From Pardosa pseudoannulata (Eukaryota > Arthropoda > Arachnida > Araneae > Lycosidae), in the NCBI GenBank assembly GCA_032207245.1, contig CM063499.1, forward strand, positions 37,467,812 through 37,531,811: a stretch of DNA of 64,000 nucleotides, in the 5' to 3' direction. The stretch's first letter is position 1; every line of letters begins with the position of its first letter. Shown in pieces: positions 1 through 12,467 of the stretch. The position numbers were made by a program, and so were the translations under genes. The notes below the pieces were generated by a model. That model was not told where the DNA came from, searched no databases, and worked only from the letters and a program-made list of their open reading frames with translations.

Positions 1-1245
1 GTTTGATTGAGTATATCAAAGAATAAAGAAATCGTCACAAAAATATCGAATTCTAACCTTATTAGTTTTTCGACTTATTAGAAATCTAGACTTATTAGAA
101 ACATTTAATACTTATGATCTATTGAAACAGGCAGAATTTCAGCTTGCAACAAGTTATCGTTAGAAGATATAAAATCATTTAAAACAATATGATCTGAATA
201 AGTGCTTTTATTGAGTACACCAAAGAATAAAAAAAATCGCCACAAAAACATCGAATTCTAACGTATTAGATTCTAGACTTATTAGAAACATTAAATACTT
301 ATGATCTATTGAAACAGATAAAATTTGAGATTGCAACAAGTTATCGTTAGAAGATATAAGATCATTTCAAACAATATGATTTGAATAAGTGCTTTGATTG
401 AGTGTATCAAAGAATAAAGAAATTGTCACCAAAACATCGATATCTAATCTTATTAGATTTTAGACTTATTAGAACTCTAGACTTATTAGAAACATTAAAT
501 ACTTATGATGTATAGAAACCGATAGAATTTCAGCTTACAACAAGTTACTGTTAGAAGATATAAGATCATTTAAAAATGTGATCTGAATAAGTGCTTTGAT
601 TGAGTATATCAAAGAATATAGAAATCGTCACAAAAACATCGAATTCTAACCTTATTAGTTTTTCGACTTATGAGAAATTTAGACTTATTAGAAACATTAG
701 ATCTTATCTATTGAAACAGATACAATTTCAGCTTGCAACAAGTTACCGGTAAAAGATATAAGATAATTTAAAACAATATGATCTGAATAAGTACTTTGAT
801 TGAGTATATCAAAGAATAAAGAAATCGTCACAAAAACATCGAACTCTAACCTTATTAGATTCTCGACTGATTAGAAATCTAGACTTATTAGAAACATTAA
901 ATACTTATGATCTATAGAAACAGGCAGAATTTCAGCTTACAACAGGTTACTATTAGAAGATATAAGATCATTTAAAAGAATATGATCTGAATAAGTGCTT
1001 TGATTGAGTATATAAAAGAATAAAGAAATAATCACAAAAACACCGAACTCTAAATTTATTAGAGTCTAGACTTCTTAGAAAGATTAAAAAATTATGGTCA
1101 ACCGAAACAGATACAGTTTCATTATTCAACAAGACACCATTAACACATATATGAAACAATTTAGAACAGTATGATCCAAGTAATTGTTTTGATTGAGTAT
1201 ATCAAAGAATAAAGAAATCTTCCCCAAATCATCGAACTTTTGATA
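1..1245. repeat. Tandem array, ~187-204 bp unit, about 7 copies
   Basis: The anchor 'gaataaagaaat' recurs near 21, 225, 412, 614, 814, 1018 and 1207, giving a spacing of 187-204 bp. Each unit carries runs of 'agacttattagaa', then 'cagcttgcaacaagtta' and 'agaagatataagatcattt'. Copies differ by substitutions and small indels, so the array is moderately old. The left edge is cut by the window start. The same family reappears at about 5365-5935. No coding capacity is seen; short open frames here are chance. Confidence 0.9.
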
Positions 1246-2580
1246 ATTTGGACATTTCACCTTTTTAAGTGTGAGCCATTTGCTTAAGGTATTACTTTTC
1301 ACTACGCATATTAGTGTAGAGTAGAGGTTAATAGTTGTGCCATGATCCATTTATACCACAGTAACGTAATAACAATTTGTTTATTATAACGTGTCAATTT
1401 CCTTTCATCTGGCGAAAGCAAAGCCACAGAAATCGATCTGTAATTTGCGAATAAAAAAAGGCATCTTATTCTCTCCGTACAATCAATCATCAATTTCTGA
1501 CCGACTTTTAAGAAAGGGGAAAAATCAAACAAACAACACAAGCAAACGCGCGCTGGTAAAAAAAATATCGGTAGAGGAAGACATTCGGTTTCGGAAGGGG
1601 AATCACACCGGGTGTTCCAATTTATCTAGATCCCTAGCAGGGATATATGGGGAAAAAGAACAACGGGGTGTGTCTTAACGGAGCTGTTAGAAGTCAATGT
1701 CCATTCTGCAAGGGTTGCCACAGCTGAAAGTAATGAAACACGCCAAACGGCGCCAAGCATTTACCAATGTCCAATGAAAGTTATTAGTGGCCTACGGGAA
1801 AAAGTATGAACCGTGTGATCCAGGATTTTCTCATGGCTTGTCACACACGTTAGGAAATAACTGACAAGTAAACTGCACAGGTAAGTCGGAAAGGTATACA
1901 TGTGCAGGCTAGAGAAAATACACGCTACGGTAAACCAGAATATTTTAAAGTAGTCGAGAGATGGGGAGCAAATAAGAAGATGATGCGATCGCCTTAGTCA
2001 GTTTGTTAGTGGTAATGAAAGTGTGAAAAGGAGCGAAAAAACAATGACTGGTCTAAAAATCTGCTTACAAACAGAAATGAATACACTCATACAAGATTTG
2101 CTAAAAGAATTAATTTCGTGGTACTAGTTACTTTTCACCCACCACAGACGAGGTTATATTCAGATAAACTCTTCTATCAGTTGGTTCCATTTTTTTTCTT
2201 GACAAGATGATTGTAAAAGTCATTAGCCCTGTCGTGCATGTAGTCACTAGTTAACACTATTGTACACTCAAATACAGAGATCTCTTCTCAGGGAACTAGC
2301 CACAACTAGCATAAAAACTGTATAGGCGTGCTGGAGTGAGTCACACATACGCTCAGGTCTACACAGGTCTTTTGAGCATTTTTGAATGTGTTCTAAGCAT
2401 TGAGGCGCTAGGAATAAATACAGAAAAGGTAACAGAGAGTTAGACTGTTCCAAATTTTGAGTTCCTTGTTACAAGTCAGACCTGAAACCAAAGATATAAT
2501 ACGGCTGGTATAATAAACTTTATCATTAGATCTGACCTGACTTATGCATCAAAGATATGTGCACTGGCTTTACGAATGGG
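1246..2580. other. Unique stretch, no gene recognised
   Basis: Single-copy sequence of somewhat higher GC than its surroundings, lying between two repeat blocks. A 95-residue open frame at 1391-1678 (+) is lysine, serine and arginine rich with no domain I recognise and no splice or start context that persuades me. I see no repeats, tRNA-like boxes or transposon ends. It could hold UTR or regulatory sequence, but nothing here shows it. Confidence 0.4.
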
Positions 2581-2599
2581 AAACCTCTGAGGGTTTTTT

Positions 2600-3700
2600 T
2601 TTTGAGTGAAAGATTATATGCCTGGAGAATACTCCTGGAGAAGGTTAGTGCTCATTCAAGAGAGTTGTGGGGATTTTTTGAGGGAAAGATTATACTGTAC
2701 ATTGGAATCTAGATGAATGGCTCATGGAAAAGAAGGTCTAGCTTAGAACTTTACAAAATCTACAGACAACATTATATAAAACTTGTCAAACTACAAAAAT
2801 TCAAATAGAATGCCATATGGCTAGAATGCAAGAAGGTCATTGTTGCAAGAAAAGTTTTTTGGCAACAAGCCCATGGGAATTAAACTTTGGTGCAGATTTC
2901 CGGTGAGAATGATTTATTGAAGAAGATGGTAATACACTAGAGGTTAAAAATTGGAAATCAGTTCTTTGAACCACATATGCCTGGAGAATACTCCTGGAGA
3001 TGGTTAGTGCTCATTCAAGACAGCTGTGTGGATTTTTTGAGGGAAAGATTTGTACTGTACATTCGACGGAATCTAGATGAAGGGTTCATGGAGAAGATCT
3101 AATTTAGAACTTTACAAAATCTACAGACAATCTGATGTAAAGTTTGTCAAACTAGGAAAATCAAATAAAATGATGATATGGCCAAAATGCAAGAAGGTCA
3201 TTATTGCAAGAAAAGTTTTCTGGCAAATTCCTCGAGGAGAATGATTTATTGTGTTGAAGACGATGGTAATACTCTAAAGATTAAAAATTGTGAATCAGTT
3301 ATTATAACCAGATATGATTGGATAATAATTCCTGGAGAAGGCTAATGAGCATTCAGGACAGCTGTGGAGATTTTTTGAGGGAAAGATTATGTGCTGTACA
3401 TTCGGCGGAATCTAGAGGAACGGTTTATGGAGAAGAAGATCTAACTTAGAGATCTACAAAATCTACGGACAACCTGGTGTAAAACTGTTCAAACGATAGA
3501 AGCTCAAATGGATTGGTCATATGGCCAGAATGCAAGAAGATCATTGTTGCAAGTTTTCTGGCAAAGCCCATGGAAACTAAACTTCGGGGTTAATCCACAT
3601 TCAGATGGATTTATTGTGTTGAAGAAAACGGTTATTTCTAAATTTTAAAATTTGGAAACAGTTGTTTAAAGAAAAATACTTCTGGGGAAGAAGCATGAAG
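2600..3700 (+). repeat. Tandem array of decayed LINE RT C-terminus, ~355 bp x 3
   Basis: The segment starting 'cctggagaat' or 'cctggagaag' recurs at 2621, 2980 and 3331. Each unit carries 'tttttgagggaaagatt', a 'gtacatt' segment, and a stretch that translates (+) to a decayed LINE C-terminal motif. In the third unit 3500-3538 reads KLKWIGHMARMQE, matching the family pattern RLRWxGHVxRM found near the end of many non-LTR ORF2 proteins. The upstream part reads like the NEELYxLYxxPDI segment that precedes it in that family. All units have stops and frameshifts. The amplification therefore used a transposon 3' fragment as its monomer. The element type (RTE or Jockey-like) is an inference. Confidence 0.7.
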
Positions 3701-4310
3701 AAGAAGTATAATAAGCATTAATTTGAATTCTGATATGAACTCTTTGAGTGGTTTCATAAAAATATGGAAAAAGACAAAAGATATAATAGGATGCATATCA
3801 TTTAAAGAGCAAAAGTGGTATTAATATTTCGTGATTGAATCTATAAATAAGACAATGTATAAAATGTAAACAGAAACAACATTACGAGGCCAGACATTCT
3901 CATAAATATTCCAAATTACATGAAGCTTACGGTTTAAAAAATAAGAATTTTTTATAGCCATCATGGTGTACTTCAAAAGGATTGTTTTGGTTTAATTTAG
4001 ATTTCAAACATTGAGCAGAAATTTGACAACGAGCGGATAAGAAACATCTAAAAGGTGAGATTATAGAATGGTGAATTCGTGAGTTCATAACACAAAAACC
4101 AGAGAGATGAGAGTTCAGGGATAGAAAACAAATATTTTTTTTAGCCAAGATTTTTACGTAGAAATTTAGTGGAAAATGAGTTTTGATGAAATAGGAGATT
4201 GAGTGGTAGAACAGCCAATCACAATTGAGAATTTTGACCAATAAAAAGAGTTTTTCTTTAGTAACAAGAGCGTGAAAAAATTTGATGGGATGTCACTTTA
4301 TTCAAATTAT
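3701..4310. other. Intervening sequence, no gene
   Basis: AT-rich sequence between two LINE-derived arrays. A 104-residue minus-strand open frame at 3927-4241 shows no recognisable domain. No transposon ends or tandem order are seen. Confidence 0.4.
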
Positions 4311-5350
4311 TCAAGATTTTAATAATTTTTTTGGTATTTTAGATTTGGTATTTTGGATTTTTTTATAAGAGACAAAAACACAAAATTAAGCATCTCTGGT
4401 AGAATGGTCAAAGGCCTTCTTTTATTTACGGAATCAGTGGAGTAGTAATTTACAAGTTTATTAATTAAATCTTTATTTAGATTTTAATGAAATTTAGTGG
4501 AATAATTTGGAAAGAAATTTGGAAGAGGTAGGATTTTAAGTTTTTCTTAAATTTTGTTATATCTATAGTACCAAGACACGTAGTAAGATTTCTATGTATA
4601 GTATTCTGAGAGCGAGTTAATTTCAATGTCGGATTCTACTACAAGATAATAATTTAATAATCTTGCACAAGATGTATTTTAAATTTGGTATTTTCGATTT
4701 TTTATAAGAGACAAAAACACAAAGTTAAGCATCTGTGGTAGAATGGTCAAAGGCCTTCTTTTATTTACGGAATCAGTGGAGTAGTAATTTACAAGATTAT
4801 CAATTAAATCTTTATTTAGAATTTTATGAAATTTAGTGGAAAGATTTTGAAAGAAATTTGGAAGAGGTAGGATTAGAGTTTTTTTAAATTTTGTTATATA
4901 TATATATAGTACCAAGACGTAGTAAGATTTCTATGTATAGTATTATGAGAGCGAGTTAAAATTTCAATGTCGGATTTTACTACAAGATAATAAATTTGCA
5001 CAAGATGTATTTTAAATTGGTATTTTCGATTTTTATAAGAGACAAAAACACAAAGTTAAGCATCTGTGGTAGAATGGCCAAAGGCCTTCTTTTATTTACG
5101 GAATCAGTAGAGAAGTAATTTACAAGATTTTTAATTAAATCTTTATTTAGAATTTTATGAAACTTACTGGAAAGATTTTGAAAGAAATTTGGAATAGGTA
5201 GGTTTTTTAGTTTTTCCTAAATTTTGTTATATTTTTAGTACCAAGACGCGTTAGTAAGACTTCTATGTATAGTATTCTGAGAGCAAGTTAAAATTTCAAT
5301 GTCGGAATCTGTTGTATACGACCACACTGGTGCTGCATAAGTAATAATAC
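4310..5350 (-). repeat. Tandem array of decayed Jockey-like LINE C-terminus, ~335 bp x 3
   Basis: 'gagacaaaaacacaaa' recurs near 4370, 4708 and 5039, a spacing of about 331-338 bp. Read on the minus strand, the right edge (about 5290-5345) gives ITYAAPVWSYTTDSD, matching the LTYASPVWG-type motif of Jockey-clade reverse transcriptases, followed by a decayed ITNAPWYVRN-like segment (ITNASWY with stops). The rest of each unit reads as the usual C-terminal tail: LPLPNFFQNLSTKFHKIL, then NKRRPL, with a stop soon after. The longest open piece is 4679-4915 (-), 78 residues. Only the right-most copy keeps the upstream motif, so the monomer was cut from the 3' end of a LINE. Confidence 0.65.
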
Positions 5351-5364
5351 GACAAAGAAAGGAA

Positions 5365-5935
5365 GTGTAAACGGACAGAATTTCAGCTTGCAACAAGTTA
5401 CCGTTAGAAGATATAAGATTATTTAAAACAAAATGATCTGAATAAATGCTTTGATTATATCAAAGAATAAAGAAATCGTCACAAAACATCGAATTCTAAC
5501 CTCATTAGATTCTAGACTTATTAGAAATCTAGACTTATTAGAAACTTAAATACTTATGACCTTTTGAAACAGATAGAATTGTACCTTGCAACAAGTTACT
5601 GTTAGAAGATATAAGATCGTTAAATACTTATGATCTATTAAAACAGACAGAATTTCAGCCTGCAACAAGTTATCGTTAGAAGATATAAGATCATTTAAAA
5701 CAATATGATCTGAATAAGTGCTTTTATTGAGTATGTCAAGAATAAAGAATCGTCACAAAAACATTGAATTCTACTTATTAGATTCTAGACTTACTAGAAA
5801 TCAGATTTTTAGAAACATTAATTCTTATGATCTTTTGAAACAGATACAATTTCAGCTTGCAACAAGTTACCGGTAAAAGATATAAGATAATTTAAAACAA
5901 AATGAAGAAAGTAAAATTTAAAGAAAGGAAGTGTA
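5365..5935. repeat. Second cluster of the ~200 bp repeat, about 3 copies
   Basis: The elements seen at 1-1245 recur: 'cagaatttcagcttgcaac' near 5378, 5650 and 5847 and 'agaagatataagat' downstream of each. Spacing is irregular and one copy is internally deleted. The cluster abuts the LINE-derived array on its left. Confidence 0.85.
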
Positions 5936-6186
5936 AACGAGATTTAATTTTTATTCATTTTTATTAGGGGTCATCCACACAGAATGATTTTACTTAAGGT
6001 CGGTGTTCGGGGTAGTTTAAGATTTACTTGAAGTTCGTGTTGTTAGGGTAGAAGATTAATAGGTTTTTGTTGTTCTCTGTTAAATTACGAGGACCAGCAG
6101 TAAGATACTATCAGTGATACCGTAAGCTACATGTTTCTTGGGTGGTACTATTGGGTAATTCGCATTGTATTGGCTTTATAATTTTT
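5936..6186. other. Short spacer with one copy of a dispersed repeat
   Basis: Positions 6084-6180 resemble 12723-12838: both have 'attacgaggacc', then 'aagctacatgt', 'gggtggt', a 'gggtaa' segment and 'ttgtattgg'. Both copies sit just left of a short-unit tandem array. Confidence 0.55.
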
Positions 6187-8880
6187 ACTTGGAAGGTTCG
6201 ATCAGTTTGTTAGGAGTAGAATATTTTAATGAGGTATTTTGGAAGGTTGTAATTAAGTAATTTATAGATAAGGGCATCAATCCAGACTAGTCATTTTTAC
6301 TTGGAAGGTTCGATCAGTTTGTTAGGAGTAGAAGATTTTAATGAGGTATTTTGGAAGGTTGTAATTAAGTAATTTATAGATAAGGGCATCAATCCAGACT
6401 AGTCATTTTAACTTGGAAGGTTCGATCAGTTTGTTAGAGTAGAAGATTTTAATGAGGTATTTTGGAAGGTTGTAATTAAGTAATTTATAGATAAGGGCAT
6501 CAATCCAGACTAGTCAGAGACTCAAGGGATTAAAAGTAGACTCAAGGGATTAAAAGTCAGAGTCTAATTTTTTACTTGGAAGGTTCGATCAGTTTGTTAG
6601 GAGTAGAAGATTTTTAATGAGTATTTTGGAAGGTTGTAATTAAGTAATTTATAGATAAGGGCATCAATCCAGACTAGTCATTTTTACTTGGAAGGTTCGA
6701 TCAGTTTGTTAGGAGTAGAAGATTTTAATGAGGTATTTTGGAAGGTTGTAATTAAGTAATTTATAGATAAGGGCATCAATCCAGACTAGTCATTTTTACT
6801 TGGAAGGTTCGATCAGTTTGTTAGGAGTAGAAGATTTTAATGAGGTATTTTGGAAGGTTGTAATTAAGTAATTTATAGATAATGGATCAATCCAGACTAG
6901 TCATTTTTACTTGGAAGGTTCGATCAGTTTGTTAGGAGTAGAAGATTTTAATGAGGTATTTTGGAAGGTTGTAATTAAGTAATTTATAGATAAGGGCATC
7001 AATCCAGACTAGTCATTTTTACTTGGAAGGTTCGATCAGTTTGTTAGGAGTAGAAGATTTTAATGAGGTATTTTGGAAGGTTGTAATTAAGTAATTTATA
7101 GATAAGGGCATCAATCCAGACTAGTCATTTTTACTTGGAAGGTTCGATCAGTTTGTTAGGAGTAGAAGATTTTAATGAAGAATTTTTGGAAGGTTGTAAT
7201 TAAGTAATTTATAGATAAGGGCATCAATCCAGACTAGTCATTTTTACTTGGAAGGTTCTATCAGTTTGTTAGGAGTAGAAGATTTTAATGAGGTATTTTG
7301 GAAGGTTGTAATTAAGTAATTTATAGATAAGGGCATCGATCCAGACTAGTCATTTTTACTTGGAAGGTTCGATCAGTTTGTTAGGAGTAGAAGATTTTAA
7401 TGAGGTATTTTGGAAGGTTGTAATTAAGTAATTTATAGATAAGGGCATCAATCCAGACTAGTCAGAGACTCAAGGGATTAAAAGTCAGAGACTCAAGGGA
7501 TTAAAAGTCAGAGTCTCAAGGGATTAAATTTTACTTGGAAGGTTCGATCAGTGTGTTAGGAGTAGAAGATTTTTATGAGGTATTTTGGAAGGTTGTAATT
7601 AAGTAATTTATAGATAAGGGCATCAATCCAGACTAGTCATTTTTACTTGGAAGGTTCGATCAGTTTGTTAGGAGTAGAAGATTTTAATGAAGTATTTTTG
7701 GAAGGTTGTAATTAAGTAATTTATAGATAAGGGCATCAATCCAGACTAGTCATTTTTACTTGGAAGGTTCGATCAGTTTGTTAGGAGTAGAAGATTTTAA
7801 TGAGGTATTTTGGAAGGTTGTAATTAAGTAATTTATAGATAAGGGCATCGATCCAGACTAGTCATTTTTACTTGGAAGGTTCGATCAGTTTGTTAGGAGT
7901 AGAAGATTTTAATGAGGTATTTTGGAAGGTTGTAATTAAGTAATTTATAGATAAGGGCATCAATCCAGACTAGTCATTTTAACTTGGAAGGTTCGATCAG
8001 TTTGTTAGGAGTAGAAGATTTTAATGAGGTATTTTGGAAGGTTGTAATTAAGTAATTTATAGATAGGATCAATTTTACTTGGAAGGTTCGATCAGTTTGT
8101 TAGGAGTAGAAGATTTTAATGAGGTATTTTGGAAGGTTGTAATTAAGTAATTTATAGATAATGGGCATCAATCCAGACTAGTCAATTTTTACTTGGAAGG
8201 TTCGATCAGTTTGTTAGGAGTAGAAGATTTTAATGAGGTATTTTGGAAGGTTGTAATTAAGTAATTTATAGATAAGGGCATCAATCCAGACTAGTCATTT
8301 TTACTTGGAAGGTTCGATCAGTTTGTTAGGAGTAGAAGATTTTAATGAGGTATTTTGGAAGGTTGTAATTAAGTAATTTATAGATAAGGGCATCAATCCA
8401 GACTAGTCAATTTTACTTGGAAGGTTCGATCAGTTTGTTAGGAGTAGAAGATTTTAATGAAGTATTTTGGAAGGTTGTAATTAAGTAAGATAAGTAAGTA
8501 CTCAAGGGATTTATAGATAAGGGCATCAATCCAGACTAGTCATTTTAACTTGGAAGGTTCGATCAGTTTGTTAGGGGTAGAAGATTTTAATGAGGTATTT
8601 TGGAAGGTTGTAATTAAGTAATTTATAGATAAGGGCATCAATCCAGACTAGTCATTTTTACTTGGAAGGTTCGATCAGTTTGTTAGGAGTAGAAGATTTT
8701 AATGAGGTATTTTGGAAGGTTGTAATTAAGTAATTTATAGATAAGGGCATCGATCCAGACTAGTCATTTTTACTTGGAAGGTTCGATCAGTTTGTTAGGA
8801 GTAGAAGATTTTAATGAGGTATTTTGGAAGGTTGTAATTAAGTAATTTATAGATAAGGGCGTCAATCCAGATTAGTCAGA
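6187..8880. repeat. Tandem array, 112 bp unit, about 23 copies
   Basis: 'acttggaaggttcgatcag' recurs at 6187, 6299, 6411, 6564, 6686, 6798, 6909 and so on to 8771, mostly exactly 112 bp apart. Units are nearly identical, so amplification or homogenisation is recent. Short direct repeats of 'agactcaagggattaaaagt' interrupt the array at 6517-6560 (2 copies), 7464-7528 (3 copies) and end it at 8877-8895. One unit near 8490-8515 contains a partial spacer. No reading frame is kept across units. Confidence 0.95.
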
Positions 8881-8895
8881 GACTCAAGGGATTAC

Positions 8896-9244
8896 AAAGT
8901 AAACTCGAATTTATCACCTTTTAAGTAGAGCAATGGAATAATGACGGGTAGTGAGTACTCTGGAGAGGAGTACTCTGATCATGGTAAACATATTATTAAA
9001 TAAGACCAAAAATTTAAACAAAAAATAGCTCTAAGAAGTAAGGCTATTTTGAATTTTATTGACTGTCTTGTATTTTGATTTACAAGATTAAGTTCTATGA
9101 ATAGTACATATATGCTCCAGCTCTACCAGGCATGGATTGCTTAAAACTATACAGTGTTAATTAATGCAATTAATTAATTTTCTGTATCCTAAATTAGAGA
9201 CAGTCTACCATTCTGGTGTAAAAACCTTTTATCAAGTTTGATCA
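8896..9244. other. Unique spacer
   Basis: AT-rich non-repeated sequence between two arrays. No coding or RNA signal seen. Confidence 0.4.
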
Positions 9245-11052
9245 TTCAGGTCGTTGCATCTTTTAGTTATCAGATTTTCACACATATGGTTCATTGCTTA
9301 TATAGCTTTAGATTGGCTTTGATATAACAGTAGTGAGTTAGAATGCAGTAGGTGGAGCAGAAATGTAAAGGCGATTCAAAACCACACATCATTGCAGAGT
9401 CTGAAATGATTTAGTCATGAGTTAGAGGGCAATGAAAGAGAGGTTGAGTGAGCAGTGATCCCGCTAAAAATCAGCTTTTGCGAAGCTATGATATTAAAGG
9501 CAAAAGCTAAATAGTTTTAAAGGCTATATTTGAATATTTCACTGGGTTTGTTTTAATTTGCATCTTGTAGTTATCAGGTTTGCCGACATAAGGTTCATTG
9601 CTTCCATTACTTTAGCTTGGCATTGATATATCAGTCAGTCAGTCAGAATGCAATAGGTGGAGGTGAAATTTAAAGGCGATTCAAAACCACACATCATTGT
9701 AGAGTCTTAAGTGCTTTTGTCATTCATTAGAGAGCAATAAAAGTGAGATTGAGCAATGATCGTGCTGAAAATCAGCTTTTGAGAAGCTATGATAGTAAAT
9801 GAAAAGGCTAAATAGTTTTACAGATTGTATTCGAATATTTCACTGGTTTGTTTTAATTTGCATCTTGTAGTTATTAGTTTGATCACGTAAAGTTCATTGC
9901 TTCAATGGCTTTAGCTTGGCGTTGATATATCGGTCAGTTAGTTAGAATGCAATAGATGGAGGTGAAATTTAAAGGCGATTCAAAACCACACATCATTGTA
10001 GAGTCTTAAGTGCTTTTGTCATTCATTAGAGAGCAATAAAAGTGAGATTGAGCAATGATCCTGCTGAAAATCGGCTTTTGAGAAGCTATGATAGTAAATG
10101 AAAAGGCTAAATAGTTTTACAGGTTATATTCTAATATTTCACTGGTTTGTTTTAATTTGCATCTTGTAGTTATTAGTTTGATCACATAAAGTTCGTTGCT
10201 TCAATAGCCTTAGCTTGGCGTTGATATATCAGTCAGTCAGTCAGTCAGAATGCAATAGGTGGAGGTGAAATTTAAAGGCGATTCAAAACCACACATCATT
10301 GTAGAGTCTTAAGTGCTTTTGTCATTCATTAGAGAGCAATAAAAGTGAGATTGAGCAATGATCCTGCTGAAAATCGGCTTTTGAGAAGCTATGATAGTAA
10401 ATGAAAAGGCTAAATAGTTTTACAGGTTATATTCTAATATTTCACTGGTTTGTTTTAATTTGCATCTTGTAGTTATTAGTTTGATCACATAAAGTTCGTT
10501 GCTTCAATAGCCTTAGCTTGGCGTTGATATATCAGTCAGTCAGTCAGTCAGAATGCAATAGGTGGAGGTGAAATTTAATGGCGATTCAAAACCACACATC
10601 ATTGCAGAGTCTTAAGTGCTTTTGTCATTCATTAGAGAGCAATAAAAGTGAGATTGAGCAGTGATCCTGCTGAAAATCAGCTTTTGAGAAGCTATGATAG
10701 TAAATGAAAAGGCTAAATAGTTTTACAGGTTATATTCGATATTTCACTGGTTTGTTTTAATTTGCATCTTGAAGTTATTAGTTTGATCACATAAAGTTCG
10801 TTGATTCAATAGCCTTAGCTTGGCGTTGATATGTAAGTCAGTCAGAATGCAATAGATGGAGGTGAAATTTAAAGGCGATTCAAAACCACACATCATTGTA
10901 GAGTCTTAAGTGCTTTTGTCATTCATTAGAGAGCAATAAAAGTGAGATTGAGCAATGATCCTGCTGAAAATCAGCTTTTGAGAAGCTATGATAGTAAATG
11001 AAAAGGCTAAATAGTTTTACAGGTTATATTCGAATATTTCACTGGTTTGTTA
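9245..11052. repeat. Tandem array, ~300 bp unit, 6 copies, with embedded CAGT microsatellite
   Basis: 'aaaaccacacatcattg' recurs near 9378, 9682, 9982, 10286, 10588 and 10882, a spacing of 294-304 bp. Most of the length variation comes from a (CAGT)n run in each unit (about 9630, 10230, 10530 and 10835), which has 2-4 repeats in different copies. The first copy is the most diverged. Internal units are close to identical. Confidence 0.92.
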
Positions 11053-11994
11053 TAAGTATTTGGAAAGAAATATTTGGAAATTATAAAGTATTTGGAAAGA
11101 AACAGATCAAAATTCACCAATTTGGAGCCGGAAGTGTATAACATGGCTATAATAATGAAAGTACCTAGATTTATTTGGCAACAAGCGAGAAAAATTATAA
11201 AAAATTAATCCCCAATTAATAATTTTATATATAGACCACCAAAAATTATTCTCGTCTGCAAAATGAACATTTAAATTTTTACTTACTGTGTATGAAGATT
11301 TTTAAAAACAATACGTCTGCCATCTTTTGTTTCCCTTAAAAAGAGAAGTCTGCCCATTATGCATACGCAGATTATAGACTAGAAAACTGAAAAAAAAAAT
11401 GGCTGAATGAACTGCATTGTTACATGTTCGCGGAAGGTAAATGCACTTGCGATAATTTTAGACAGTGAAAAGGTATATGGTTATAAAAGGTCTTATGTTC
11501 GGGTTTTAAAAAATAGTTCTTGTTAGTTTGTATATTCTTAGCTTGGAACAATAAGAATGTATACAAAGAGAACACATTTGGCGTTGTAAATGCAAATGAA
11601 GTTCAGTTATTCATCAGATATTTCATTTCTTTGAACGTATTTATATGCAAAGGTTAAAAGAGCTTCTTTTTTCTGTTACGGTATCGTTAAAGGTAAATGA
11701 CTTAAATACCTATATACTGATACGCATTTAGTGATACGCAGTTTTGCATGTGGAGCTGAAATTTGAGCTTTGATGGTTATCCTGCAGTGATACGTCATTT
11801 GGAAAATAAATGAGAAAATACTATAATCTATATCAGCAGTCTTCAACCTCGATTCCTGGGAACTTTAACAGGGGTTCAGAAAATGATGCCTAGTCAAAGC
11901 GCTAAAATTAGAGTATAACTTTCAATTTTATAAAATATTGAAATCTTAACGGCAGTTTGCTTGTAAAAACAAATATAAACAACAAATCGATATA
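11053..11994. other. Unique stretch, no gene recognised
   Basis: AT-rich sequence with homopolymer runs. No persuasive open frame, RNA gene or transposon end is visible before the MITE that starts at 11995. Confidence 0.4.
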
Positions 11995-12467
11995 CAGTAG
12001 AACCTCGATTATTCGAAGTAATTGAGATCGAACCTATTTCGGATAATCCAGAAATCATCAATGATCATCTAGCTTAATATGTAGTACCGTTATTGCATTA
12101 CATTGGTGCAATAATATTTGATTTTTCTGAGACTCGGCAGTATGACCTTCCAATTTCGAAATAGGTGTGTGTTTTTTATTTAGAACAGGGATGTTTGAAA
12201 GTGGGGAAGAGCACACCCATACCGAGAATTGTGCTTGCGAGGAGGAATTCTAAAAAAGGGAATTCCAAAATATTTATCTGCACTCGTAGTTTGGAAAAGA
12301 CGGTTAGGATACAAAAAGAATATGAGAAGAAAGAAAACTTTAAAATGCATGTTTTTAAATATAAATTTTGGATGATAGTAGAAAGTGAAAAAAAAGTGAA
12401 GAAGAAACCAACTTCGGTTGACCGAGGGTTTCGGTTAATCGAAGTTCGGATAATCAAGGTTCTACTG
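11995..12467. mobile_element. pogo/Tigger-type MITE, copy A (TA target)
   Basis: The left end reads 'cagtagaacctcgattattc' and the right end is its near-perfect inverted match, 'ataatcaaggttctactg'. TA lies immediately outside both ends (11993-11994 and 12468-12469), as expected for Tc1/mariner/pogo superfamily targets. The start CAGT and the 'acctcgattatccga' terminal are typical of Tigger/pogo-like families. A 109-residue (+) and a 93-residue (-) open frame inside have no DDE transposase motifs, so the element is non-autonomous. A second copy lies at 42395-42854. Sequence just right of both copies is also homologous (12468-12655 and 42855-43060), so the true unit may be longer. Confidence 0.75.

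Noticed and set aside
1391..1678. 95-residue open frame as a gene
   Set aside because: No recognisable domain and the opposite strand overlaps with another frame; composition is like the surrounding non-coding sequence.
6187..8880. CRISPR-like array (regular repeats)
   Set aside because: The whole 112-bp unit is repeated with no unique spacers; the genome is eukaryotic.
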